From Otis tarda (lineage: Eukaryota; Chordata; Aves; Otidiformes; Otididae): DNA of 64,000 nt. The notes under the pieces were generated by a model, which worked only from the letters and a program-made list of their open reading frames with translations, ran no database searches and was not told the origin of the DNA. Position numbers and translations under genes: made by a program. Positions 38,501 through 50,244 of this stretch are shown here, piece by piece (positions within the stretch are counted from its first letter, which is position 1; each line of letters starts with the position of its first letter). The stretch spans positions 21,243,115-21,307,114 of the forward strand of contig CM048556.1 of NCBI GenBank assembly GCA_026413225.1. Direction: 5' to 3'.

Positions 38501-41500
38501 TCTTAATCTGCGCAGTCGTTCAGCACACAGAGGAAAGGCTGGCTTTGTTCACTCTTAAACTGGGAGTAAAGCTTACAGAGCACTCTGGCTGCCGCCAATA
38601 GCGTGGAGAGCACAGTGAAATTAGAAAATTCTGTATTTCAAAATAAGTTTACTACTATGAAGTGTTTAAAACCTGAAGCCTTAATTAGAGTGTTTTTAAA
38701 CAAATGAATACAGAATGCCTTGTAAACTGTTTCACACAAATGTTTATTCAATTAGGAGCTGGTTTTGCAAGGTCCACAGGATCTATGTCTCACAATAAAG
38801 TCATACACACTTGCAAAATTCTGTCATTTTACGCTCTTTAAAATTAGACAGTAAAGCTAGGCTCCAGCAAAAAGAACCCACAAGGAAAGGATGCTGGATT
38901 GAGGGTAGGAAGTACAGAAACTACTGCTTAAGAATCTTGATCTTTGTAATGTGTAACTGTAAGCAACCTACTTCCCCCTTCTCAGCCACCGTCTCCGAGA
39001 TCACCAGCGTCCACAGCTAGTTCATCCACCCGAGAAGAGCTCCGCAAGATTTCTCCTGACCTCGGGTTTCTCTCAAATGACCTAGTAACACACATAAGAG
39101 TGGATGTCTTGCTAGCACAGCTCTCAGACATTTCACAGCTTTCTGGCCATCTAAAAGAACAAGCACAAACAGATCTACAAGTGTATTCCAGGCCCAGTGT
39201 TTACCAGTATTGTTCCTTTGTGAGCTGGTAACTTCTTACTTTTATCAAGACCTTCACACAGCAAACAGCGGAGGAACAATACTGTAAAAAAGAGCGAGTG
39301 GAGCTGATGGAAGGCAAAACGTAACACCACAGATTTATGAATAGGCTGTAACTTCAGACACCACACACGTACGGGTTGAAGAGGCACAGAGGAATGGCAG
39401 TAAAACTCTGACACCGTGGATCTGCATGTGTATACACGCACAACTCGGCGCACGAGAGGCTAAGCGGGTAAATCACTCGGAAAGGAGATGAAAAGATAAA
39501 ATAAGACATAAGCAGCAATACAACGATCTACAGAGCAGCCCTTTATTTTGGCAACAAGTCTAGGAATCTCCCAAACTGACATCTGTAACAGCAAATACTG
39601 AAAGCCATTACTTTTCAACAGAAACAAATTAGATGCATATAAATACTGATGAATTCAATGTATTAAAATAATTTGCTCTAAATCCTGATTAAAGAACAAA
39701 GCAAGAACGATTCAATAATACAGAGCACCTCTTGAACTATCTACACTCTGCTATTTTAATATCTTTTCCCAGGTGTTCATACCTTATTTTTAAATTGTTA
39801 TAGCTCTGTAGCAGAGGTCCTCTAGTACAATTAATACCTAGTTTCAACTAATGAACCATACACTGCCCATAGTTTCCTCAGCGCTCCACGGCACAACAGT
39901 TAGGATCTCTCATTTTCCCAGGGAGAGTCAAGTCATGAAATCTTAGCTTCTAGAAAAGCTGGGATCAAAACAGACACCAGAAAAGCAGAAAAATTCCTCC
40001 ATGTGGCAGTTCAGGACTGCCGGAAAATCCTAAAAATCATTCGAAGGAAACCTATGTGCTACACACCTGAGCTGGCTGTCAGCTGCAGGCTGGCTGGCTG
40101 CTTTGCGCAGGCTTACATCCCCAAACCGCCACAAGTCCAAAATCCGGCGAACGCATCAGTAACTCCCATCACACACGCAGTATTAAACTAGAGTACCAAC
40201 GGCACGTGGAAAAACCTTGCATGAAGTGACCTACTAACTGGCTTGCAAAAGGCTACACACATTTTTTCCCCTAAAACAAAGCGAGTTATTCTCAAGCTGG
40301 GATTTAAGAGCAAAGATGACTATTTGTTTCCTTCAGCTTAACAAGTCAACCAGCAAGCAGAGCACCGCTGCAAACGGACGTCTGCTTCGCTAGCTCTACT
40401 TTTATCCTCCCTTCTTTCCACTTCCTCAGTGACACCTTCCCACCTACAAATGCTATTTCTCTGATAAAGCTAAAACAAAATTCTGCAGATACAGGTGAAA
40501 CAGCAGTAAGGTAAACGTTATACACGAGTGACACGAAGGCCCTGCTTGAACTGAACAGTGCAAATTATTCAAGTGGCAAATGGAAATGTATTACTTACAA
40601 ATGATTCAGTCATCGCTTCTCTAGCACTGAAGTTAATAATCATATCCACGCTGTACTGATTAAGAGGAGTAGACTAAGACTACCACCAATTTGTATACTG
40701 GACTGGAGTTCTTCAGGCATGTCTTACTGGTTTAGCAAACCATCTAGGGGAAGCCTACCTGAAACACCAATAGTTCTGCTAACAGCTTACTACAGACTTT
40801 TCACAAAATCAGCAGAGAGGAAAAGATCACATCTACATATCACACCTTGCTCCATTCTGGTGTTCTGTTTTGCTTCTCCAATCAAAAAAAAAAAAAAAGT
40901 TGTTGTCAATGTTACAAAAAACCTGACTCAAAAACTCAGTTCTACAACCAATTGTCCCTGCCCTCTGAGCAGAGCAGGCATTCTGGATTAGATGATGGAG
41001 TCAGACCCATGCAAATTCCGCCGTCCTTGCTCCCTCTCTCCTCAGTCAAGAGAGGATTCGCTTCTGTCCAAGCCCATGCGTACGCCACAGAACTAGAAAG
41101 ATATAACTTTTAAATATTTTTGAAACAGGAGCTATGCATTTTTCATGAAGGGTAACAAAATGCCTCAATAGTGCTTTCTATTTCACTCTCCCTGCTAATC
41201 TTGCAGTTGCTTGGGAAAAGAAAACAGAGACTCCTAGAATTCAAGGTAAAGAGAAGGGCTGGGAACCAGAATTAAGTCAAAGGGACGCAGCAGAGAACCA
41301 GAGCTCTGGTCGGTGGCTCTTGGCTACGCATGTGTCTTGCCTTACCAAGGAACAAATCATATGCAAATAAACAAGTATTTTCTGAAGAGTTTCCAGTCTT
41401 CGCAATGTTATAGTTGCCACATGGATGTTACACAATCACTGAAAAAGGGACGGTGCTCACATCAAGGAAATGCAATGATCATGAGGCACTGGAGAGATGA

Positions 41501-44066
41501 TCCGCACTATAAAAACCTGGAAGTTATTTTTAGGGAGGGGGATATGATTAAAGTTACAATTACATTACTATTTACTAATGAGATTGGGCACTGAATTTAA
41601 TTTTTAAAGAGATATTGCAGAAGAGTGGAGTGTCTGAGATGAGAAGTCAGAAGCACTAGTCCCTGTGACGCTGGTTGACCAAGGGGTCTGAGAACGTCAC
41701 AGACCACTGTTTCAGTTTTCCAGCCTGAAGCACAGATGACTAGAAATGCCGGTAAAAAAATGCGTATTTTGCTAAAAAGATGTAAAGTACTGTACAACCA
41801 CTACATATTAGCATAATCCTGAAAAAAGTAGTTTCCCAAAGGGACTTTGTTATGTAATTACATGTTTTTGTAAAGAAGGCTTAGGTTTTTCATATTCACA
41901 TTGTGACAAAGCAAAAAGTATTTTCACTTACTGGACATTAACTGAAGTTGACACAAATAAACTGGTTCAGTTGTAAAATACAGCACCTAGACCTTAATTT
42001 TCCTGGGCTAGCTGAAGAAAAAAAATAGTGAGACTGAAGTAAGTTTAGTTAAGCTACACATGCACCTAAACCACTGATGCTGAAAGATTCCATAGCATTT
42101 GATTAAATAGCTGCATAAGAAATTTGGAAGCAAGTCTCACACAATAAATTAGTGGTGGCAGCGCTGCTCAACATTTTCTGCAGAGCAAAGAAACAGTAAG
42201 TCCTCCTCAAAAACAGCAAGGAGAACGTGGTTCCTCAAAGCTGCAATATTGAAAAAACACGTAGTACTTCAGAAGGGACATTAGTAGGCTACAAGTATCT
42301 GCTTAGCTTTCTTCTAGCATCCCAACCAAAATCAAGGTGAGCACAGGAGCAAAAATGAATCCAAGACTGAGCACGCGTTGCCAAAGTCTCTAAAAACACA
42401 TCACAAACACTGCAACGGCTGCATTCAGGTTCGGCTGCACACTCACAGGGAAAGGCATTGCCTTGCGTTTGCTCTCTTAATCTGAGGCTCAGTCAGCTGA
42501 TCTCGGGAACGCATCCAAAATATTGTATGGAACTGAGTCAATCACCTGCCTCTGGGGTGGAGAACTCCACAAGGAAGCCATGATTCAGCCACCTCACGTG
42601 GCCTTAATTTCACCTGTGTTTGTGACGGGCAATTAAAAAATACAAATTATGTAAAAAAAAAAAAAAATTCTACTGAGATCAGTGGAGTATGAAGTTCTGG
42701 GAAGTCTTCTGCAATATAAAAAACTTTAAGATCAGGCACGCATTGCCACAATTTTTTTAAAACAAACCCAAATCAACCTCCCTTGTTAAGAGTACTACTG
42801 CGAAACTCCAAACTCAGCTCTGTACGGCACCACTGTGGTTCGGCTCAGGTGGATCTCCAGTTAATCAAAACCGGCAGTCAGTACCTACACGGAAAAGAAA
42901 CAGAAAAACCCCGCACCCTTCACACACGTGTGAAATCACTCTCAGCAAGAGTCCCTTTGGACACTGCAGCCTGCTCTCTGGTTTGCTACTGTTTCAAATG
43001 AGATCTAAAACCGAAGACTGACCCCTTGGAACACCTGAGATGCGGGACTGTGAAAAACAAAATGCTAAAATTGAATACCCTCAGCCTGAGTCTACCCAGG
43101 ATTCTGGCAATTCAAACTCCTGTTACGGCTTATCCCGATTAAACCCCTTCCAGTAAGAACCTTTGTGAAATGTTTAGAGGGCATATCGTCAACAAGACGC
43201 AATATTTTCTTCTGCGTCAGCTGTGGTTTAGTGCTAGACAAACCACTTGCTGGCCTCTACTTACGCTGCAGTGTAACTTCATTAAAAATTCTGCATAATC
43301 ATGCAATTATTAGTCTCCCTCACGCTGGGTTTTCATTGGCAATATGGATTATATGCGCTCATGTGGAATGATTACAGAGCTTTCATAAACTAGTATAACA
43401 ACCTTTAAACTGAGCTGTTATCACAACAAATGACTGTGATCTGAGCCAGAAAGGGAATTAACGTTCAGTAATTAGCTTAGTTCATCTCTGACAGAAAGCA
43501 TCCACCTGCCCCAGACAGGGAGGTGGGAGCAGGCCGGCAGCTGACACATCCCCCAGACGCCAGCGAGCTCGTTCCTGCAGAGAGCTCTGTGCTCCGCCGG
43601 CCACCTTTCCCCACCCGCAATTAAGGCCTCATTACTCCAACACCGTCAAGCCAAGCGGCGCCGAGCAGCCAGGCTGGCACTGCAGCTCCTACCGCTTCCC
43701 TCGCCCCTTCCCGGGCACGGCCGCTCCCGGCACCCCGGCCCCCAGCGAGGCCGCCGCGCCGCCGGCTGCGGCCCGGCCGTGCTTTCCCGGGGGGTGCGGG
43801 CAGCGGGGCGCCCCGCCACCTCCCACAGACACCCCCCTAGTCGGACTGCCGGCGCTGCCCCCCAGAACCCCTGTTTTTTAGTTACTTTTCCTGATTATTC
43901 TTGCGGCCGGCCGCGCCGGGGCCCTCCTCAGCGCGGGGGCCGCTCCCGCCGGCGGGGCCCCTCTCGGGCCGACCCCCCCCCCCAGGCACGGCCTCGCCCC
44001 CTCGGCCGCGGTTCTCACCATGGTACAGATGGAGGCGAGTCTCCGGACCGTCATCAGTATTTCCAT
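18052..44066 (-). CDS. USP12: USP12-like ubiquitin carboxyl-terminal hydrolase, nine exons, 369 aa
   Basis: Cysteine protease that removes ubiquitin; USP12/USP46 enzymes are activated by WDR48 (UAF1) and WDR20. Coding exons, 5' to 3': 44019-44066, 33561-33641, 29310-29523, 28113-28339, 26801-26877, 25800-25883, 24956-25153, 22953-23031, 18052-18153. All introns are GT-AG and the total of 1110 bases is in frame. The N-terminus MEILMTV and the final QSRD are USP12-type. The Cys box has catalytic C48 (NTCYCN), the His box H316 (GHYIT), with the Asp at D332 in FDDDIVE. Cys pairs 185/188 and 232/235 form the usual zinc-binding fingers. Mammalian USP12 is 370 aa; here the variable linker after KQNG is one residue shorter. 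Several residues are USP46-type ([22 protein letters not shown]), so it may be a separate paralogue. Intron 1 is the longest, about 10.4 kb. Confidence 0.93.
18154..22952 (-). other. Intron 8 of the USP12-like gene
   Basis: About 4.8 kb of AT-rich intron flanked by a GTAGGT donor and TTTCAG acceptor. It holds long A-tracts on the plus strand (35 A at 20514-20548, 22 A at 20691-20712, a further run near 22159-22177). No open frame resembles a protein. Confidence 0.75.
20514..20712. repeat. Pair of long poly(A) tracts
   Basis: Two pure A homopolymers on the plus strand, 35 and 22 bases long, lie within 200 bases inside intron 8. Neither is preceded by a recognisable SINE or gene copy, and no polyadenylation hexamer sits directly upstream, so I treat them as simple repeats. 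Confidence 0.85.
29524..33560 (-). other. Intron 2 of the USP12-like gene
   Basis: About 4.0 kb, with donor GTAAGT and acceptor AACCAG. Composition is AT-rich. The notable content is a minus-strand A-tailed segment ending at 30289 and an A-run of about 22 bases at 30915-30936. No coding sequence is seen. Confidence 0.75.
30289..30600 (-). mobile_element. Possible A-tailed retroposed 3' end (processed retrocopy or SINE-like)
   Basis: On the minus strand a non-repetitive segment ends with two AATAAA hexamers (30325-30330 and 30315-30320) followed within about ten bases by a 20-base A-tract at 30289-30308. That is the usual structure of a reverse-transcribed polyadenylated RNA. I cannot identify the parent RNA, and I found no clear target-site duplication or 5' boundary. 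An A-rich accident next to chance hexamers remains possible. Confidence 0.3.
33642..44018 (-). other. Intron 1 of the USP12-like gene
   Basis: About 10.4 kb between the start exon (donor GTGAGA) and exon 2 (acceptor TTTGTAG). It is AT-rich except for the last few hundred bases, which belong to the CpG island. I see no protein-like open frame and no recognisable transposon. Short A-runs occur near 40886 and 42653. First introns of this size often hold enhancers, but no specific site can be named. Confidence 0.7.
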
Positions 44067-44420
44067 CCGCCCGACGCGGCCCCGCGCCCCGCGGCCGCCC
44101 CCGCTGCCGCCGGCGCCATGTTGGGACGCAGCCGCCCAACTGACAGCGGCAGCCGGAGCCGCAGGTGGCGCAACCGCCAAATGGGGCCGGGGCGCCGGCG
44201 GTGCGGCGCCCAAACGGCGCCGGCTGCGCGCCGCGACGCGCCCCGAGGGGTTCCTTTGCCTTTTCCTTCCCCTCCCCGCAGCCCACCTCCTTCCCCGCTC
44301 ATCTCCCCTCGTCCCCGGACAGCCGGACCCTGCGAGGCTCCCTCGTTGCAGGCCGACGTGGTGCCTCCCTCAGGGTCACTGCAGGGCTGGGCTCTGCCTG
44401 GGATGCCCTGATCCGTGCAG
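43650..44420. promoter_or_regulatory. USP12: CpG island and promoter of the USP12-like gene
   Basis: An abrupt switch from AT-rich intron to dense G+C with frequent CpG covers the first coding exon (ATG at 44064-44066) and both flanks. There is no TATA box upstream of the ATG on the minus strand, as usual for a housekeeping promoter. Transcription probably starts within about 44.07-44.25 kb. Long open frames on either strand here are composition artefacts. Confidence 0.75.
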
Positions 44421-47400
44421 CTGTGGGGATGGTGGGGATGCTTCCATGTTCCTCGGCCCAGGGAGGCGGCTGGAGGCTTTGCTGGGATGGACACTGCAGG
44501 TGTCACTGGTGAAACTGGAAGAAGGCTCCATCCCTACACGGACGGTGTTGAGGAGTTGGGGGATGCTGCCAAACCCCGCAGAGAGGGAAAGCATGGCCGT
44601 GCCGGAGCACTAAAACTCCTCAAAGGTGCTTTCTGAAACTCGGTGTTCCCCGAGATGCTTTTCAGGGGTTGTGAGCACCCACAAATGGGTTTTTACGACG
44701 ACACCCAGTGCGATGATGGAGTCAGACAGTGGTTTTGCACCAAGTAATCCTTTGCTGTTCTGCACCACGTGTCCCCGTTTCAGCAAAATCACAAAAAGGG
44801 CTCTGTCAGAGCACAGCGCCTCGAATGACAATAGTGTCTATTGTAAACCCCGAGGAAAAGGAGTGAAAAAATGCTGCCGAGTCGCCATACACCACTTCAC
44901 ACAGCGCAAACCAAAAGCAAACACATATCGGAGGAAAACATCCCGCGTGAAGCCAGGGATGGGTAGAAATGTTTGTCATCTGGCTGACTAAGATCTACAG
45001 AATTCTGTCAAACCTGGAAGGAACCGGGCTCGTATTTTGTATTAACGACAAACTGCGTGCCGTTGAAAAGCGCCGATGAAGGTGGCTGGAAGACCTCTGC
45101 TCGTGCTGTGCACGAAGCACGTCGTCAGCGGTGACAGGAGCTTCCACACGCCGCCCCTTACTCCAGCCCTGACCCTGTGGGAATATCTGCGGAGAAGGGA
45201 GGACGGTTCAGTTTCCAAAGCACAAAATTTTTTACGAGGCCAAGATGTTTCCATTCTATTTGAGTTGCTCGCCTGCAGCGATGTTCTCTTATACGCATTG
45301 TACTTTCCACGTCACCTACTACAGGCTCCCGAGGGAGTATTCAGCAACCTAAAAAAAAAAAAAAAAATCCTTACAAAATATGCTAAAAGTGAAAAAGGAC
45401 ATACGCCTCTTACAGGGTTTCCATGAGCAGCAATGCCACAAAATTAGGGACAGGAAATACAGAAATAGCGGAATCTGTACAGTGTTTAACCAAATTGAAC
45501 TATATATCGCCTCCCTTATGTCCCAAAATAGAATCAAAAATGATCTATCACAGCTGTCGCAACAGCATCTGAGGACACTTCCTCCCCCTGTGGCCCCCGG
45601 ATCAGAACAGCTTTGTGCTGGGTACAACGATGGCGCTAAAACGGCAGTCTGGTCCCCAAACGACATCTTCTGAGGTTACTGCCGAAGCACACGGCCAAAT
45701 TTTTAAGGCATTTTACCCACAATCAGGCTCTGCACAAGGTGAAATCCCAAGCGGACAGAGAAAGGCTGGTTCCTCACGCACATCGCATTCCGTTCTGCTC
45801 CTTTCTTACCTCCTGCGAAGATCCTTCTTATTTGCCTTGCCCAACTATGAGGGTATTTAGTTACTGGGAGCAAAAAGGTGGTTAAACCGCTGTGAGACCT
45901 GGCCTTCGGGCCCCAAGTTTGCACCAAAGAACAAAGACAGGCAGCCAAAACTGCAAAGATCAATCTGTTGTCGTTTGGAATACATTCAGGAGCGGGGGAC
46001 GTGTACACGAGCTGCCGGTTACGAGTTTTATCACAGCATCTGCCGAAGCAACCGGCATTCCCCCAGCGCCACATTCAGCATTTCTGCTCAGAAATGCGCC
46101 GTACTTCTCCAGCCAGGTTGCCATAATGTCTCAGAAACATCTGAGAGGTACTGGAGGGAAATGTAACTGTTACAAACAGATTTTTAAAAGAAAAAATCAT
46201 TTTTGCCAGTGCTAGGCAGAAGGGGAAAGAGTGAAAACAATCGCCATTCTTCCAGCGTGGGGGGATCTTAGCAAGATTGCTCTGGCTCTGCTCGTCTCTT
46301 CCTCCTCTTGTAAAATGTATGAGGAATAATCATACCCAGTTTTAAAAGCAATTTGACATCCTCATATGAAAAGCACTATGGTCATGGCAAATATTTTTAT
46401 TTTTAGAACGCTTCATCTCTGAAGATGTCTAAGAGTGCCAAGAACAATAAAAATAGAAAATCTTATAAAAACCATAGCCAAAAGCAACACAGACCAATAA
46501 ATAAATCTGTAAAAGATTTGGTGTGGAAATAACATAATCTCTGTGCAACATGCGAAGGCACGTATCTTTGCACGGAGCAACCCAAGGAGCGGTTAGCGAA
46601 ATCTCCAGAACCATCCAAATATTTTCAAAGTTGCTCTGAGTTTTGCAAACATTCTCCCCCTAATTTAAGCTATTGTTTTTCCAAGAGCATTTGAATTTAA
46701 AACACGGTTTTCTTAGCTAAATATAAGCCCATTGTGCACAAACAATGACAATCTCTTTTAAAAACAATTCTTATTCTACATGCCAGGGGTTAGACAATCT
46801 CAAAGAGTGTGAATCCTTCTGCATGGCTTCACTTAGTGAAAAGACTTTTCTGACAATCTGGAAAATCAGATAAGGATCAGATATTAAAACCTCTGGCTTT
46901 TTTTCTATATCTTACCGTAACTCTTTCAGAATTAGAGCCTAAAAGTTATGATTTGGGGGGAGGGGAGGAGCTTGAGAATAGATTACAAACTTTTGGAGGA
47001 CATGCTGCTTTTTTATTATTACTAAAACCCATTCTCTCTGGACAGGGAGAAGTGGAAACAGTGGAAACAAGCTTCAGTTAGAAGCACAAGAAGCTTGGGC
47101 TAGTGCATAAGAAATCCAGATTGAACCATATTAGCAAAGGAACTAGAAATCAATTGGTCTGCTTCCAAGATGCAGTCTCAAACTGCTTGCACATTTTTTT
47201 TTTAAGCAACCAGAAGCCATCACAGCTGCCAAAAGAAGCAGTTCAACATTTCCTCCACCACTGGTCTTTCATTCCTGCCCCCACGCATCTCCTCTCTTGT
47301 GTCAGCACCAGTATCCCTGCAAGCACATGGTAAACAGCTTTTCCAGTCTCTTCTCACACAGCAGCTGCTCCTCGCCGGGATCGTTTTCGGTGCCCCGCTC

Positions 47401-47679
47401 TGTGCCTTCGCAGCCCTCGCTGGTTTTGAGATGCAGAGAACTGCATGCCACGCTGGTGATGGGGATGCTCCGGGGATTTACGTAAGCAGCAAAACGCTAC
47501 CCTATGGCTCCTTCTCCACTCCCTTCCCGAGGATACCCAACATTTTGTTGGCTTGTTTTGCTGCTGTTGCACACTGAGCTGACGAGTGCGAAGTGCCAGT
47601 GAGGACTCCACGGTCTCTCTCCTAATTCATGATTGCCACGTCCAAGTTCAGCACCAGTTAAGCACAGTTTATACTCCTT

Positions 47680-47905
47680 TTCTCTAGATGCATTACCTTA
47701 CCTTTATCTAGACTAAAGCTCACTTGCCTTTTGTGAGATCCTTCTGGACTTCCTCAGCACCGGCACAACATTTGGTTACCCAAAAGGACTTTAACTTTTT
47801 TTTTTCTGTTTCTGCAGCAAACCAGCAGATCTGTATTCTCCTAGGAATATCTTTGCTCATCCAGAATATTCTCCATGATCTTGCTTAACTTATCCAGCTT
47901 TTTTT
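47680..47905 (-). mobile_element. Decayed CR1-family LINE fragment
   Basis: The plus strand follows the familiar antisense path of the CR1 reverse-transcriptase 3' part: GCATTACCTTACCTTTATC, then TTTTGTGAGATCCTTCTGGA, then TTCTGCAGCAAAC and a CTCATCCAGAATATT stretch where CR1 has its FNIFINDL region. It is heavily mutated, with a T-run inserted. The element's sense strand is the minus strand. Identification is by remembered consensus, not by a search. Confidence 0.5.
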
Positions 47906-48500
47906 TTTCCTGGGCTGAAACTCTTCTGGCCACCTAGAAGCTGATAGATATATTACTGTTTGTTTTTATAGGAGGACTATTGTGAAGAATACTTTTATAT
48001 TACTCACTAACATATGCTTTTAATAGCAAACGGTAACAACGGTTCCAACATCCTACACTTAGAGAGGCAGACAGTTACATACTGCTGCTAGCTAATACCA
48101 AAATTTATAATGTGTCCAACTTAATAACACATTTCAAAGTGCCCTGTTAATTGACCACAAGATTTTGAGCATTTTCCGATTCCTTCTCTCATTTTCCCTC
48201 TTCTTACAAAACTTGTGTGAGATTAAAGCACCCTGGTAATGAGATTTCCTGGAAAAGGTTTTTCAGTGTTTGGGTGTTTGCAAAAATCTGGAAGCAAATT
48301 TACACGGGAAGATTTGAAAACCATTCACATAGGAGCCATGACCCAAAAGACACATGATCCGGCAGCTCCCTCCCCGTACCATGAGCTGGAGAGCCCTCCA
48401 GACATTTTGTTCCACCTCTTCATCAGCTGACTGTCATGATGGTCAAAGTAATAACACTTGCTGCTTACACAGCAACTCTGCACAAATACTGCTTCAGAAG

Positions 48501-48545
48501 GAGTTTTTAGAGGGGAAACAGAGCCTTAGAAAAGTGACACATCCA
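48501..48545 (-). mobile_element. Possible MIR-like SINE fragment
   Basis: The plus strand reads GTTTTTAGAGGGGAAACAGA then GCCTTAGAAAAGTGAC. This resembles the reverse complement of the MIR core (TTTTACAGATGAGGAAACTG and GCTCAGAGAGGTTAAGTGAC). It is short and degraded. Confidence 0.3.
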
Positions 48546-49899
48546 TAAATCTCCTGAATCTTGTGCGTATTTCCCTGGACTGCTGTCCACCGAAGCTGGA
48601 TTGCCTAAAGCCAGTTTGCGCTCAGCATGTCCCGTGTGATGCTGGCGCGGAAACTGAGATCATTTGACAACCTGGCCCCCGGAGCTTTGGGAAGGGGGTG
48701 GTAGTCTACAGACCTGGCCCCATTTCCCATCCTCTTGTGCTACCTCGCAACCGAATCCCTGGCTTCTGAAACCTGCTGGGGAGAACTCGTGCTATGCTGG
48801 GATTGAAAGCAGTGGCATGCAAGCAGCTGGGCAGAAAAAGTCTTTTTGGTGGCTGCAGCCTCTACGTAATGAACCGTGCCTACTTTCTGCCTGCTAGGAG
48901 CGTACAGAAGACAGGAAAAATCTGCATCCCCAGGTCTCCGTGACCTGTGGGTGGATTAGCTTGCAGTGCCACTTTCCGTTAGCATCCCCGTCTCCCACAC
49001 GGCGTGACAGAGCGCGCGTCTCAGAAGTACGCAGCCTGCCCTAGGCTCGCCTCTCGCCACTGCCGCCTAAAGCTGCTCCTGCCCCTTGCAGACCTCTTTT
49101 GAGAAGTTTTTCAAAGATGAATGCTCTAACCATACTTTCTGCAGTTTAATTTACATCTGGTTTATATTATTTGCAGTTTTGCTTTATCTGGGTCATTCCC
49201 TCCCCACTGCTCTTCCCTTTTTCTCCCCTCCCCATTATCCTTGATAACTGGGAGCTGATTGTAGCCAGTGTACGGTTACACGCTGTCATCCCAACAGACC
49301 TCGCAGCTGCCAGCTGTCTTGAAACTACGCTGAGTTTTCCTACATAAGCCATTCTTCCCTCATTCCCTCTGTCTGGCTTGCCCCACTGAGGGATACCAAG
49401 TCCTTCCTCAGCCTTCCCAACTCTGTCACCAGCCCTAAATCCATTTTTCCATGTTTGGAGAAACTGCAGTGTCTCAACCCAGCGTTAACCCACATTCCAG
49501 AGGGCCATTAAGAGTAACAACGTGTATAACCCAGGAGATCAAATGTATCCTGGAGGATACATACGTGAGCTAGAATTTTGGAATCACCCACAGCTGCCTG
49601 AAAACAGGGGGAGGGGGGGAATGTGCTTGTTTTCCTGAAGAGGAGCGTCCCATCAGCTTCAGCCCTCTGAAGGGGCCCAACTGCAGGACACAATAGGACA
49701 GGGAGAACAACAGAGCATGGAGTTGGAGGCAATTGAAAATGCAAAGAAAGGAGACAGGCAGAACGGGATTATTCAAAGTGGAGTCGGAGCAGAGGATGGG
49801 GGTGACTGGATCTCACAGAAAATGCTACCGTGATGACTGTAAAACAGAAGAATCTCGTTTTAGCAAAGAGCCAAGGGACAGCACATAAAACTGGCAGCG

Positions 49900-50244
49900 G
49901 GGAGATAAAGCGAGAGCGAGCGAGGGAGCGTGGCTGATGGAGGCACAGCTCGGTGCCCGGCTGGAGGAATGTCATGGTTTCACTTGTGATTGGCTGGGGA
50001 ATGGAGGAGTCAGTTTTCACGGGGGCTGATCAAAAAGTTCCCTTTTGCTTTCCAAAGTTGCTGTCTGAGCGGAGGCATCGGGAAGAGGAGGCCAGTCTCT
50101 CTCACATTCCTCAGGAAAGCGACTTAAATGAAATGAGAAGGCTTCTCTGTCCAAGGATATACCGCCAAGAACAGACGCTGAGAAGCTGTTTTCCTTCTTT
50201 TCTCCCCCAACTCCTCCTGGAGTTGAACAGCTCTCATTTCTGGC
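49900..50244 (+). promoter_or_regulatory. RASL11A: Promoter and 5' UTR of the RASL11-like gene
   Basis: A GA/CG-rich stretch (about 49900-49950) is followed by an ATTGG (inverted CCAAT) motif near 49989. About 250 bases then lead to the ATG at 50245. No TATA box is evident and the region is only modestly CpG-rich. If transcription starts before 49953, an upstream open frame from that ATG overlaps the true start out of frame and could damp translation. Confidence 0.4.

Larger units (their letters stand above)
44421..49900. other. Intergenic region between the USP12-like and RASL11-like genes
   Basis: About 5.5 kb between the divergent promoters of the two genes. It contains a decayed CR1 piece (47680-47905) and a possible MIR piece (48501-48545). 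No protein-like frame was found. In particular no ribosomal-protein L21 sequence is visible, although RPL21 occupies this interval beside human USP12 and RASL11A. Confidence 0.55.

Noticed and set aside
43779..44613. Several long open frames on both strands in the CpG island
   Set aside because: Overlap the real first USP12-like exon, are Pro/Arg/Ala-rich and strand-ambiguous, and resemble nothing known.
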